Positions 1 to 8,905 of a stretch of 64,000 nt of DNA are shown in pieces. Numbering within the stretch: position 1 is the first letter of the stretch; every line of letters starts with the position of its first letter. The notes beneath the pieces were generated by a model. The model saw only the letters and a list, made by a program, of their open reading frames with translations, was not told where the DNA came from and did not search any database. The position numbers were made by a program, and so were the translations under genes. The stretch covers positions 124,001-188,000 of the forward strand of contig NZ_QJHB01000006.1 in assembly GCF_003260275.1 (NCBI RefSeq). Direction: 5' to 3'. The stretch comes from Homoserinimonas sp. OAct 916 (GTDB lineage Bacteria; Actinomycetota; Actinomycetes; Actinomycetales; Microbacteriaceae).

Positions 1-19
1 TCGCCTCTGCTCGCTGATC

Positions 20-116
20 GAGGGATTCTGAGGAACGAAGAATCGTCTCGAGATCAACGCCCCGCCAAGCCTCGGTCGTTCGTGAGGGCTTCGAGACGAT
101 CGCTGCGCGATCCCTC
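20..116. repeat. REP-like imperfect inverted repeat
   Basis: The arms are at 20-51 and 91-116. ATCGTCTCGA (42-51) is the exact reverse complement of TCGAGACGAT (91-100), and GAGGGAT (20-26) of ATCCCTC (110-116). The right arm, with its CTTCGAGACGATCGCTGCGC core, resembles the short palindromic intergenic repeats common in Microbacteriaceae genomes (recalled from general knowledge, not searched). It lies just beyond the 3' end of the ABC permease gene, so it may form a stem-loop that ends or protects that transcript. No gene was seen in bases 1-170. Confidence 0.55.
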
Positions 117-170
117 AGCCAACGGATAGTCCGCTGAGCGATGAGTCCGACACGGGAGGGTCGGCTCGGC

Positions 171-1034
171 TCAGGACAAGACGTCCTTCGTGGTGAACCG
201 CGAGTACGCCAACGCACCGAAGACGACGATGTAGCCCAGTTGCAGCACCGCGTTGCTCCCGAACGAGTCCCAGGCGATCGGCTGCCGCAGCAGGTCGGCG
301 AAGCCGAGCCAATAGTTCGTGAACAGCCACGGGTGCAGCCAGTCGAGTTGCGGCAGGGCACCCAGCACCTGGGCGGTGACGGCAAGCACGACGGTGGCCG
401 CCATGGCCCCGACCGGAACGTCGGTGAGCGTGGAGATGAACAGCCCGATGGCGCTCAGACCGAGCAATGAGACGGCGACGTAGGAGGCGACCAGCGCCAA
501 CCTGCCAATTGACTCGACCGGGCCGACCGTGTCACCGGAGAGCAATGTCACCGGCCCGACAGGGAACAGGATCGCACCGATGAGGATTCCGGCGAGTACG
601 ACGGAGCCAGCGGCACTCAGGCAGAAGACGGCGGCACCGACGAACTTGACCACGAGCAGGCGAACCCGACCGGCGGGCGCGGCCAACAGGTAGCGCAATG
701 TGCCGTGGCTCGCCTCCCCTGAGATCGTGTCGCCCGCGACCACACCGACAGTCAGCGGGAGGAACAGTGGCGTCGAGACCACCATGGCGGTCAGTGCGAC
801 GAACAAGCCGTTCTGGGTGATCTGATCCAGGAACGCAGGCCCGCGGCCCGAGGAACTGCCTGACGTGACCCGAACGGCGATGGCGATCAGCACGGGGATG
901 GCGGCCAACGCCCCCAACATCGCCCACGTGCGCCGACGGCGATAGAGCACGCTCAGTTCGGAGGCAAGTAGAGCCCACCCGACCCTCGTTCGGGTGGGCG
1001 TGACATCAGCCGGTGGATCACTGGACAACGTCAA
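171..1034 (-). CDS. ABC transporter permease (ABC-2 type)
   Basis: This 287-residue protein has about six hydrophobic segments, at roughly residues 38-56, 73-100, 125-155, 180-200, 206-225 and 255-275. That layout fits an ABC-2 family permease; the GDTISGEASHGTLRYLLAAP stretch after the second segment is typical of ABC-2 permeases of the NatB/YhaP kind. It is the last gene of a three-gene minus-strand cluster and its start overlaps the end of the ATPase gene by 17 bases, so the two are very likely coupled and form one transporter. The substrate cannot be read from the sequence. Export of an antimicrobial, ion or lipid is possible. Confidence 0.85.
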   Translation of the reverse strand: MTLSSDPPADVTPTRTRVGWALLASELSVLYRRRRTWAMLGALAAIPVLIAIAVRVTSGSSSGRGPAFLDQITQNGLFVALTAMVVSTPLFLPLTVGVVAGDTISGEASHGTLRYLLAAPAGRVRLLVVKFVGAAVFCLSAAGSVVLAGILIGAILFPVGPVTLLSGDTVGPVESIGRLALVASYVAVSLLGLSAIGLFISTLTDVPVGAMAATVVLAVTAQVLGALPQLDWLHPWLFTNYWLGFADLLRQPIAWDSFGSNAVLQLGYIVVFGALAYSRFTTKDVLS

Positions 1035-1995
1035 ACCCCTCCCCGGTCAATTCGACGAACCTCTCCTCGAGGGTGGACGAGACCAATTCGAAACCTCGCA
1101 CCCTCACCCCGGCGGTGACCAATGCGGCGACGACCTCCTCCGGGGCCACGGAATCTGTCAATCCCGCTGTCACGCCCGATTCCACGTCACCCGGCCGCAG
1201 GTCAGATTCCGAGAACGCCACGGGCTGCATCCCCAGTCCGCTCAATACCCGAGTCGCAGCCTCCGGGTCGGGGGTGACCACCCGCACTCGCCGGTCGGAG
1301 GTCGATCGCAACTCGTCGAGGGTGCCCTGGGAGACGAGGCGCCCGGCACTCATCACGCCGACATGAGTGCAAATCTGTTCGATCTCGCTGAGCAAGTGGC
1401 TGGAGACGAACACGGTGGCCCCGTCAGCCGCGAGGGAGCGCACCAGATGGCGCACCTCTCGTGTGCCCTGGGGATCAAGCCCGTTGGTGGGCTCGTCGAG
1501 CACCAGTAGTTCGCGTGGGCTGAGCAGCGCGTTCGCCAGCCCGAGGCGCTGCTTCATCCCCAGAGAGTATGCGTGCACCTTCTTGTGTTCGGCGTGGCCG
1601 AGGCCGACCCGGGCCAGTGCATCACGCACCCGAGTGTTTCGCGTGCTCCCGGGAGCGTACCTGTTGGCCGTGTCGAGCCGGTGCAGATTGGCCGCACCCG
1701 ACAGGAACGGATAGAACGCGGGCCCCTCCACCAGGGCCCCGACCTGCGGCAACACGGTGTTCAGCTCGTGCGGCATGTCACGGCCGAGCACCCGGATCTC
1801 GCCCGCAGTGGCCGACGCGAGGCCGAGCAACATGCGAATTGTTGTCGTCTTGCCCGAACCGTTCGGCCCCAGAAAACCGAAGACCGAACCCCGTGGCACG
1901 GCGAGATGCACGTCGTCAACGGCCGCGTGGGCACCGAATCGTTTGGTCAGCCCGCGAGTTTCAACAGCGAACGCGGCGGCCAGCGCGGCGGTCAC
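1018..1995 (-). CDS. ABC transporter ATP-binding protein
   Basis: This is a nucleotide-binding subunit of about 325 residues. It shows Walker A (GPNGSGKTTT, near residue 45), the ABC signature (YSLGMKQRLGLA, near residue 145) and Walker B with D-loop (LLVLDEPTNGLD). The reading frame stays open upstream, but that part only mirrors the LolA-like gene in another frame. The GTG at 1995 overlaps the upstream TGA in a GTGA junction and puts the conserved core at the usual distance from the N terminus. The roughly 100-residue C-terminal tail after the ATPase core is typical of CcmA/DrrA-type export ATPases. It should pair with the downstream permease. Confidence 0.88.
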   Translation of the reverse strand: MTAALAAAFAVETRGLTKRFGAHAAVDDVHLAVPRGSVFGFLGPNGSGKTTTIRMLLGLASATAGEIRVLGRDMPHELNTVLPQVGALVEGPAFYPFLSGAANLHRLDTANRYAPGSTRNTRVRDALARVGLGHAEHKKVHAYSLGMKQRLGLANALLSPRELLVLDEPTNGLDPQGTREVRHLVRSLAADGATVFVSSHLLSEIEQICTHVGVMSAGRLVSQGTLDELRSTSDRRVRVVTPDPEAATRVLSGLGMQPVAFSESDLRPGDVESGVTAGLTDSVAPEEVVAALVTAGVRVRGFELVSSTLEERFVELTGEGFDVVQ

Positions 1996-3089
1996 CGTCC
2001 GGTGGCCGCACTCTGCAACACCGACAGTGGTACGGCACCGGCGAAGACTCGCCCGTCCTGGCTGAGGTACACGTTCAGCAGCGAGGTTGACAGCAGCCGC
2101 CCTCCTGAAACGGAGGTCGTCACCTGGGCCAGCATCGGGGAATCGAGCATCGTGGACGTCCCCTGACCGGCGGGCAACGACACCACAGTGTCCCAGCCGG
2201 TTCCGGTGACCGTGGGTGGGGCGGCGGGCATGGTCGCATGACCGGTTGCAGAATTTGACTGGGGCAACGCCTGTTGCGTGACGGTGGCGCCTGCCGGAGG
2301 AGTGAAATCGAACAGGCCGGCAGATGGCGCAGTGAGCGTCACATCGCTGAAAGCGATGCGGAACGCTGGGCTCTGCTGACCACGCGCCCGCACCAGTACC
2401 TGCAGCGGGAGCCCGGTTTCGGAGTCGACGCCGATCGACACGGATCCCACGAGGGTGTCCGCCGATTTCGGGGTCAGCACCAGGTCGTACACGGGGCGTC
2501 CGGCCACTCGGGTGTTGTCGCCCACTGTCACGGTGGTGCTCGGTCCCACTGAAGCAAGGAGGCGGTCGGCCATTTCGGCTGGGGTCTGAATGGTGGTGCT
2601 GCCGTCGTTGGGCACGGTTGCATCGCCCTGTGGCAAAGTCACCCGGGTGGCGGCGTTCTTGGCCGAGTCGTACAACCACACGTTCGAGCCGTTGTGCACG
2701 AGGTCTCGCTCCGCAAGGGAGTCCATCACCTGAAGACGCGTCTTCGTCGGCCCGTCGACAAACACCCGGGCCGTGTGGGTGCCAGTCAGGAATTCGAGGG
2801 CGGCAGCGATGGAGGCAGTCTGGCCGGAGTCAGTTCCCGGCGCGTTCGAACCGGAGCCGGCGGTCTGCCCGATCTGCGGCAGTTCGGGCAAGCCGAGGTC
2901 AGCCGTCTGCACCACAGTGCCGGAGAACGCGTCGACCGAGGTCGTAGCGACCATTTCCAGAACCTGTTGCGGCGTTTTCGCGGGCAGGTCTACTGCAGCG
3001 TTGGCTGAAAGCGGCACTATCAGCACACCCGCAGCGATGACTGCGGGGACCGCGATGGCGGGTAACCAACGAATCCATCGGCGTGTCAC
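1992..3089 (-). CDS. LolA-like exported protein (DUF2092-type)
   Basis: The 365-residue product starts with a Sec signal peptide (positive MTRRWIRW, hydrophobic core, ANA-A cleavage site near residue 32). The body resembles the LolA/LppX-like half-barrel fold found in actinobacterial 'outer membrane lipoprotein-sorting' proteins; that assignment comes from overall pattern, not a search. No lipobox cysteine is present, so it is probably secreted or anchored by an uncleaved signal. It begins with GTG and is translationally coupled to the ABC ATPase gene by a 4-base overlap, so it may carry or present a lipid-like substrate to that transporter (inference). Confidence 0.6.
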   Translation of the reverse strand: MTRRWIRWLPAIAVPAVIAAGVLIVPLSANAAVDLPAKTPQQVLEMVATTSVDAFSGTVVQTADLGLPELPQIGQTAGSGSNAPGTDSGQTASIAAALEFLTGTHTARVFVDGPTKTRLQVMDSLAERDLVHNGSNVWLYDSAKNAATRVTLPQGDATVPNDGSTTIQTPAEMADRLLASVGPSTTVTVGDNTRVAGRPVYDLVLTPKSADTLVGSVSIGVDSETGLPLQVLVRARGQQSPAFRIAFSDVTLTAPSAGLFDFTPPAGATVTQQALPQSNSATGHATMPAAPPTVTGTGWDTVVSLPAGQGTSTMLDSPMLAQVTTSVSGGRLLSTSLLNVYLSQDGRVFAGAVPLSVLQSAATGR

Positions 3090-3113
3090 CGAGAACCATC
3101 CACACGAAATGTA

Positions 3114-3143
3114 GCCATACCCCGACCCTACGCGGATGTCGAA
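3114..3143 (-). promoter_or_regulatory. Candidate promoter of the LolA-ABC cluster
   Basis: On the minus strand, TTCGAC (3138-3143) and TATGGC (3114-3119) are separated by 18 bases and sit 25 bases upstream of the GTG start. A second -10-like TACATT lies just downstream. The match to consensus is only moderate. Confidence 0.3.
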
Positions 3144-3244
3144 GTGTCCGCACTCGCCCCCGCTTTGAGATCACTGTGAACCCCAGGTAATCCCAACGAA
3201 TCGACTTCGGGTGGTGGGCCGGCAGGGTCTGCGTCGGAAGGTGT

Positions 3245-4690
3245 TCAGTGCAGGCGGTACGCGGGCGCCACCTCGTTGCGCGCGTCCCCCATCGTGTGCA
3301 CACGGAGGTCATTGGTCGATCCACTGATCCCGGGCGGGGTGCCCGCGATCACAATCACCTTGTCCCCCACCTCAGCGCGGCCGAAGTTCAAGAGAATCTC
3401 ATCGACCTGCACGAACATCTTATCGGTGTGCGTCACTCGTTCCACCAGATACGATTCCACACCCCAGACCAGCGCCAGTCGCCGTTGGATAGCCGCAGAT
3501 GGTGTGAACGCGAGAATGGGGATCCGGTGGCGAAGGCGCGACATGCGGCGCACGGAGTCGCCGGTCTCGGAGAAGACACAGAGGAACTTGGCCCCGACGA
3601 ACTCGGCCACTTCGGCAGCGGCCAACGTGATCGCCCCACCCTGCGTCGCCGGTTTGGTACCGAGGCCCTCGATCCGCCCCAACCCGTGTTCCTCGGTCGA
3701 CTGAATGATGCGCGCCATGGTCTCCACCGTGATGACGGGAAACTCGCCGACACTGGTCTCGCCCGACAGCATCACCGCGTCGGTGCCGTCCAGAACCGCA
3801 TTGGCACAGTCGGACGCCTCTGCCCGAGTCGGCCGGGGGCTCGAGATCATCGATTCGAGCATCTGGGTGGCGACAATCACCGGCTTCGCCATTCGCCGGG
3901 CCATCTCGACCGCTTCCTTCTGTACGATCGGCACCTGCTCCAACGGGAGTTCCACACCGAGGTCACCGCGGGCGACCATGATTGCGTCGAAGGCGTCGAT
4001 GATCTCGGCCAGGTTCTCCACGGCCTGTGGTTTTTCGATCTTGGCGATGACGGGGATGCGACGACCCACCTCGTCCATGATCGTGTGCACGCGGTCGATG
4101 TCGGAGGCCTTGCGCACGAACGACAGGGCGATCATGTCGGCGCCGAGCATCAAACCCCACCGCAGATCCTCTTCGTCCTTCTCACTCAGCGCCGGGACGC
4201 TGACCTGAACGCCGGGCAGGTTGATGCCCTTGTTGTTCGAAACACTGCCGGGAACCTCGACCACGGTGCGTACCCGCACCCCGTCGGTCTCCACAACGCG
4301 TAACGTGACCTTCCCGTCGTCGATCAGCAGCGGGTCACCGGGCTCGACGTCTCCGGGCAGCCCGGCGTAGGTGGTGGAGCACTGGGTGCGGTCGCCAATG
4401 ATGTCTTCCGTGGTGATCGTGAACCGGTCACCCTCGTCGAGGGCAAAGGGCCCGCCCTCGAACTTGCCGAGACGGATCTTCGGCCCCTGCAGGTCGACCA
4501 TGACGCCGACCGATCGTTCCGCATCGTCGGCGGCCCGCCGCACATCCGCGAAAGAAGACTCGTGCATCTCATAGGTTCCGTGGCTCAGGTTCAATCGCAC
4601 CACGTCCACCCCGGCATCAATGATTGCCCTGATGCTCTCGTACCCGGCCGTGGCCGGTCCGAGTGTGGCGACGATTTTCGCGCGTCTCAT
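3245..4690 (-). CDS. pyk: Pyruvate kinase
   Basis: Converts phosphoenolpyruvate and ADP to pyruvate and ATP in the last step of glycolysis. The 481-residue length is standard. Visible landmarks are the N-terminal KIVATLGPAT and RLNLSHG motifs, the KIEKP motif with the catalytic lysine near residue 220, the metal/substrate segment MVARGDLGVELP, and MLESMISSPRPTRAE. The C-terminal regulatory domain is complete. The start codon overlaps the lgt stop in an ATGA junction, so pyk is co-translated at the distal end of the rpe-trp-lgt gene series. Confidence 0.97.
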   Translation of the reverse strand: MRRAKIVATLGPATAGYESIRAIIDAGVDVVRLNLSHGTYEMHESSFADVRRAADDAERSVGVMVDLQGPKIRLGKFEGGPFALDEGDRFTITTEDIIGDRTQCSTTYAGLPGDVEPGDPLLIDDGKVTLRVVETDGVRVRTVVEVPGSVSNNKGINLPGVQVSVPALSEKDEEDLRWGLMLGADMIALSFVRKASDIDRVHTIMDEVGRRIPVIAKIEKPQAVENLAEIIDAFDAIMVARGDLGVELPLEQVPIVQKEAVEMARRMAKPVIVATQMLESMISSPRPTRAEASDCANAVLDGTDAVMLSGETSVGEFPVITVETMARIIQSTEEHGLGRIEGLGTKPATQGGAITLAAAEVAEFVGAKFLCVFSETGDSVRRMSRLRHRIPILAFTPSAAIQRRLALVWGVESYLVERVTHTDKMFVQVDEILLNFGRAEVGDKVIVIAGTPPGISGSTNDLRVHTMGDARNEVAPAYRLH

Positions 4691-5703
4691 GCGTTGTGCT
4701 CCGTCGTGTCGTTCGCCCGTTCCCCCGCGTCTGATCCTTCTCCGGCTCCCACCTTCACAGCGTCGTTCCTCTCGGTCACCTGAACACGCCCGTGCTCGTC
4801 GTAGCGCTGCACAGCTTCGTCACCGTCTGGTGCGGCCGGGCGAACCCACTCGCGGCCCGTCCGGTAGGGGCTGGGTTCCAAACCGGTATGCCGTCGCGTC
4901 TGCACGATCAGAATCACCAAGCCGATGAGAATCGCCAACCAGGCCGCCCAGATGTTGGTGCGCACCCCGAAGAAGATCTCACTCGGGTCGATTCGGATGG
5001 CTTCCAGCCAGCTGCGCCCGAGGCCGTACCAGATCAGGTACAGGGCGAACGCCTTGCCCCATTGAAGCCGCACGACGCGCTCGAGGCCCAGAATGATGAC
5101 AACGCCGATCAGGTTCCAGATGATCTCGTAGAGAAACGTGGGATGAAAAAGGGTCCCTACGGGTAGACCTTCGGGGAACGCCGGGTTCGTCGGTTCGATC
5201 TGAAGTCCCCATGGCAACGTGGTCGGCAGTCCGAACAGCTCGTGGTTGAACCAGTTGCCGAGCCGCCCCAGGGCTTGGGCGATCAGCATTCCCGGCGCCA
5301 GGGCGTCGGCGAATGTCCAGAAGCGAATCCCGGTCAGTCGGCAGCCGATCCACGCCCCGACCGCGCCCCCGAGAAGAGAACCGAAGATGGCATTCCCGCC
5401 CTCCCAGATGAACAGCACCCGCCACAGGTCGGCACCGTCGTAGAAGTAGTCCCCGGGGTGGGTGAACACGTGGTAGAAACGGGCCCCGATGATCCCCAGA
5501 GGTACGGCGAACAAGATGATGTCGAGAACGACTCCCGGCTCAGCGCCGCGCTTCGTGAGTCGGTGAGAGGTGAGCATGGTGGCCGCGATGATCCCGGCCA
5601 GAATGCAGAGCGCGTAGGCGTGCACCCGAAATGGACCGAGGTCGAAATAGCTCCAGTCCGGGCTGGGAATGCTCTGCTGGAAAATTTCCATGGGGGCGAA
5701 CAC
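4687..5703 (-). CDS. lgt: Prolipoprotein diacylglyceryl transferase
   Basis: Membrane enzyme that moves a diacylglyceryl group from phosphatidylglycerol to the lipobox cysteine of prelipoproteins. The 338-residue protein has about seven membrane segments. The family signature is present as GRLGNWFNHELFG near residues 140-152, together with GARFYHV near residue 75 and HPTFLYE near residue 190. The C-terminal tail of about 60 charged residues is longer than in E. coli Lgt; such tails are common in Actinobacteria. The chosen start is the GTG at 5703, preceded by AAGG; an ATG at 5691 is possible but lacks a ribosome binding site. The lipoprotein encoded at 12.2 kb is a likely client. Confidence 0.95.
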   Translation of the reverse strand: MFAPMEIFQQSIPSPDWSYFDLGPFRVHAYALCILAGIIAATMLTSHRLTKRGAEPGVVLDIILFAVPLGIIGARFYHVFTHPGDYFYDGADLWRVLFIWEGGNAIFGSLLGGAVGAWIGCRLTGIRFWTFADALAPGMLIAQALGRLGNWFNHELFGLPTTLPWGLQIEPTNPAFPEGLPVGTLFHPTFLYEIIWNLIGVVIILGLERVVRLQWGKAFALYLIWYGLGRSWLEAIRIDPSEIFFGVRTNIWAAWLAILIGLVILIVQTRRHTGLEPSPYRTGREWVRPAAPDGDEAVQRYDEHGRVQVTERNDAVKVGAGEGSDAGERANDTTEHNA

Positions 5704-5732
5704 TTATCGGTAACCTTTCGATCTCTTACGAT

Positions 5733-5764
5733 CACGCCGGCGTGCTGAACCGCCCGTACGGGCG
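5733..5764 (-). terminator. Tandem palindromes between trpA and lgt
   Basis: Two perfect palindromes follow each other in the gap: CACGCCGGCGTG (5733-5744) and CGCCCGTACGGGCG (5751-5764). Read on the minus strand, the second lies 9 bases after the trpA stop. There is no U-run, so this may be an attenuating or RNA-stabilising element rather than a classical terminator. Confidence 0.4.
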
Positions 5765-5773
5765 CTGTTAACT

Positions 5774-6562
5774 CTAACGCTCGACTGCTGCGCCTCGCGC
5801 CAGCTCCCGCGCGAGCTCGGCGAGGGCCGGAACGCCACCATCGGTGAGAGCGTTCACCAGGGCGGAACCGACGATCGCGCCGTCGGCGTACGAGAGCACC
5901 TCGCGCACCTGGTCGGCGGTGGAGATTCCGAGGCCCACGCAGTTGAACGACTCGCCGGTGTCACGAAGCCTGGCCACCAGGGTGCGGGCGGCCTGGTCGA
6001 CATCGCCGCGAACTCCAGTGATTCCCATGGTGGAAACTGTGTAGACGAACCCGACGCTGGCAGTGACAACCTGCTGCAGACGGGCATCCGTACTCGATGG
6101 CGCGGCCAGGAACACCCGGTCCAGGCCAGTTCGCTCGGACGCCGCGATCCATTCGGCAGCCTCGTCGGGCACCAGATCGGGCGTGATCAACCCGGCACCA
6201 CCGGCAGACGCCAGCCGGTCGGCGAAACGGTCGACACCGTATTGCAGCACGGGGTTCCAGTAGGACATGACAAGGATCGGGGCATCCACTCGCGCGTTGA
6301 TCGCCTCGATGGCGTCGAACGTGTCTGCCAGACGAAAGCCCCCGGCCAAAGAGATCTCGGTCGCACGCTGAATCGTGGGCCCGTCCATGCCGGGGTCGGA
6401 GTACGGGATTCCGAGTTCGACAGCGTCGAAGCCATTCTCCACCAGAGCCACAGCGGCCTCGATGCTGGTCGACAGGTCGGGGTAGCCGACCGGGAGGTAG
6501 CCGATCAGCGCGCCGGATCCTTGGGCCTTGCGGGCGGCGAGGACATCTGCTGTGCGACTCAT
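5774..6562 (-). CDS. trpA: Tryptophan synthase alpha chain
   Basis: Cleaves indole-3-glycerol phosphate to indole and glyceraldehyde 3-phosphate; the indole is channelled to TrpB. The 262-residue TIM barrel shows [14 protein letters not shown] near residues 47-60, with the catalytic glutamate and aspartate, GYLPVGYPD near residue 25, and a C-terminal GLGIS phosphate-binding region. The segment GMDGP stands where enterobacteria have LADGP. Its ATG overlaps the trpB stop by 4 bases, which suggests equimolar translation of the alpha and beta chains. Confidence 0.97.
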   Translation of the reverse strand: MSRTADVLAARKAQGSGALIGYLPVGYPDLSTSIEAAVALVENGFDAVELGIPYSDPGMDGPTIQRATEISLAGGFRLADTFDAIEAINARVDAPILVMSYWNPVLQYGVDRFADRLASAGGAGLITPDLVPDEAAEWIAASERTGLDRVFLAAPSSTDARLQQVVTASVGFVYTVSTMGITGVRGDVDQAARTLVARLRDTGESFNCVGLGISTADQVREVLSYADGAIVGSALVNALTDGGVPALAELARELARGAAVER

Positions 6563-7806
6563 CGGGCTTCTCCTGCGCTGTCTGCGGGCGTCGGGCCGGA
6601 TGCATCCGCGCCGGCGTCCAAGATGTCGAAGTACGCTCCAACGGAATCCATGTCCTTGTCCCCACGGCCGCTGAGGTTGACCAGGATCAGACCGTCAGGA
6701 CCGAGTTCACGCCCCAGATCGATCACGCCTGCCAGTGCGTGCGCCGATTCGATCGCAGGAATGATGCCCTCGGTGCGGCTCAGCAGCCGCAGGGCGTCCA
6801 TCGCCTGCGCATCGGTGATCGGCAGATAGGTCGCGCGCTTCAGATCCTTGAGCCAGGAGTGCTCGGGGCCGACGCCCGGGTAGTCGAGGCCGGCGGAGAT
6901 TGAGTGCGACTCGATGGTCTGGCCGTCTTCGTTCTGCAACAGGTAGCTGCGGGCGCCATGCAGCACCCCTGGCCGCCCCCGTGTCATGGTGGCCGCGTGC
7001 TTGGGGGTGTCCACTCCCTCACCAGCGGCCTCATAGCCGTACAGGGCAACGGATTCGTCGTCGAGGAAGGCGTCGAAGATTCCGATCGCGTTGGATCCCC
7101 CGCCGACACAGGCGGCGACCGCGTCGGGCAGCCTACCGGTCGCCTCGAGGATCTGGCTGCGGGCCTCATTCCCGATCACTGCTTGGAAGTCGCGCACCAT
7201 GGCGGGGAACGGGTGCGGGCCCGCGACGGTGCCGAAGATGTAGTTGGTGGTTTCGACGTTCGTCACCCAGTCACGCATGGCCTCGTTGATGGCATCCTTC
7301 AGGGTGCGCGATCCGGTCTTCACTGCGATCACTTCCGCCCCGAGCAACCGCATGCGGGCGACGTTGAGCGCCTGGCGTTCGGTGTCGACTTCGCCCATGT
7401 AGACGACGCAGTCAAGATCGAACAGCGCGGCCGCGGTAGCGGTGGCCACACCGTGCTGGCCGGCACCGGTCTCGGCGATGACGCGGGTCTTGCCGATTCT
7501 CTTGGTTAAAAGTGCCTGACCGAGAACGTTGTTGATCTTGTGCGAACCGGTGTGGTTGAGGTCTTCTCGTTTGAGGAAGATTCGTGCCCCGCCCGCGTGC
7601 TTGGCGAATCGCGGCACCTCGGTGATGAGCGAGGGCCGGCCTGTAAAACTGCGATGCAGTTCGTTCAGCTCCTCCTGAAACGTCGGATCCGTCTTCGCGA
7701 GCTCATACGCGTCAGAGAGTTCGTCGAGCGCGGCGATCAGCGACTCGGGAACGAACCGTCCGCCGTATTCGCCAAAATAGGGGCCAGGGGCTGCACGCAG
7801 GTTCAT
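6559..7806 (-). CDS. trpB: Tryptophan synthase beta chain
   Basis: PLP enzyme that joins indole and serine to give tryptophan. It is 415 residues long. [16 protein letters not shown] near residue 95 holds the PLP lysine; [10 protein letters not shown], the [10 protein letters not shown] phosphate-binding loop near residue 235 and the C-terminal [11 protein letters not shown] motif are intact. It lacks the features of TrpB2. It starts directly after trpC with no intervening base and overlaps trpA by 4 bases. Confidence 0.97.
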   Translation of the reverse strand: MNLRAAPGPYFGEYGGRFVPESLIAALDELSDAYELAKTDPTFQEELNELHRSFTGRPSLITEVPRFAKHAGGARIFLKREDLNHTGSHKINNVLGQALLTKRIGKTRVIAETGAGQHGVATATAAALFDLDCVVYMGEVDTERQALNVARMRLLGAEVIAVKTGSRTLKDAINEAMRDWVTNVETTNYIFGTVAGPHPFPAMVRDFQAVIGNEARSQILEATGRLPDAVAACVGGGSNAIGIFDAFLDDESVALYGYEAAGEGVDTPKHAATMTRGRPGVLHGARSYLLQNEDGQTIESHSISAGLDYPGVGPEHSWLKDLKRATYLPITDAQAMDALRLLSRTEGIIPAIESAHALAGVIDLGRELGPDGLILVNLSGRGDKDMDSVGAYFDILDAGADASGPTPADSAGEAR

Positions 7807-8592
7807 TCAAACCGCCAGGAATTGTTGTAGTTGGGACAGGGGGTCACCGGTGACGAGTGCTTCGCCGACAAGTACGACATCGGCACCGCTCGAGCGGTAG
7901 TGTGCGACATCCGCAGCGGACTTCACTGCAGACTCCGCGATCGTGATCACGTGGTCGGGAATGGTGCCGGCCAAGCGGGCGAACAGGTTTTTATCCAGTT
8001 CGAACGTGCTCAGGTTGCGCGCGTTCACACCAATCAGTTTCGCACCACAGTCGAGTGCGCGCTGCACTTCGTCGGCACTGTGCGTCTCGACCAGCGCCGC
8101 CATCCCGAGGGATTCGATCAACTCGTGCAATTCGACCAGCGTGGACTGGTCGAGGGCGGCGACGATCAGCAACACCATGTCGGCCCCGGCGGCGCGGGCC
8201 TCGAACACCTGGTACGTCTCGGTGATGAAGTCTTTCCGCAGCACGGGGATGGTCACCGCCTGGTGAACCGCGGTGAGATCAGCCAGGGTACCGTCGAAGC
8301 GCCGCCCCTCGGTGAGGACGCTGATCGCACTCGCGCCGCCCTGTTGATAGCTGAGTGCCAGTTCTACCGGGTCGGGGATCGATGCCAGGGGGCCCCGGGA
8401 GGGGCTTCGGCGTTTGATCTCTGCGATGATCCTCACAGTTGCCTGCGGGGCCAGCGCCGCCAGGGCGTCCCTGGCCGGTGGCAGGGCGAGGGCATCGCGC
8501 TCCACCTCGGCGAGAGGGCGGCTCAGTCGGCGCTCCGCACTGTCTTCGCGGGCGCCGCGAACGAGATCAGTCAGGTAGTCGTCCGTTCGCAC
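7807..8592 (-). CDS. trpC: Indole-3-glycerol phosphate synthase
   Basis: Closes the indole ring from carboxyphenylamino-deoxyribulose phosphate. The 261-residue single-domain barrel has IIAEIKRRSPSRG (catalytic lysine near residue 57), VLRKDFI and IGVNARNLSTFELD. There is no fused TrpF domain. In many Actinobacteria the TrpF reaction is carried out by the dual-function HisA/PriA isomerase encoded elsewhere; no trpF is present in this window. The gene lies immediately after the small HGxxPAAW gene. Confidence 0.96.
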   Translation of the reverse strand: MRTDDYLTDLVRGAREDSAERRLSRPLAEVERDALALPPARDALAALAPQATVRIIAEIKRRSPSRGPLASIPDPVELALSYQQGGASAISVLTEGRRFDGTLADLTAVHQAVTIPVLRKDFITETYQVFEARAAGADMVLLIVAALDQSTLVELHELIESLGMAALVETHSADEVQRALDCGAKLIGVNARNLSTFELDKNLFARLAGTIPDHVITIAESAVKSAADVAHYRSSGADVVLVGEALVTGDPLSQLQQFLAV

Positions 8593-8826
8593 CTAGGCGT
8601 GATCCTTGGCAACGACCTTGTCGCCGTCGACCCCGTAGCCGAGCTTCGTCATGACCAGCCCGGTCAACGCTCCCACGACCAGGAGTCCGGCAGATGCCCA
8701 GACAAGCCACTCCATCTCGAACCAGAATGCGATTGTTCCGATTATGAAGGCGACCAGCATGATGATGACAGCTGTCCAAGCGGCTGGCGAATTGCCGTGG
8801 CCGGGGTCTGCGGTCTCGTTCGTCAT
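8593..8826 (-). CDS. Small HGxxPAAW-family membrane protein
   Basis: A 77-residue protein with the motif HGNSPAAW at residues 10-17, followed by two membrane segments (about 19-36 and 41-60) and a short basic C-terminal tail. The family is known from the trp operons of Actinobacteria, but I know of no demonstrated function. It is directly followed by trpC, with start and stop adjacent. A role in the assembly or localisation of tryptophan enzymes would be pure inference. Confidence 0.85.
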   Translation of the reverse strand: MTNETADPGHGNSPAAWTAVIIMLVAFIIGTIAFWFEMEWLVWASAGLLVVGALTGLVMTKLGYGVDGDKVVAKDHA

Positions 8827-8905
8827 TTCTCTCCCTGAGCTTCACTACCAAAAATTGCATCAAAGATTCGGATGCCCCGTCAGTCTATCCGGTGCCTCAG
8901 CGTGT

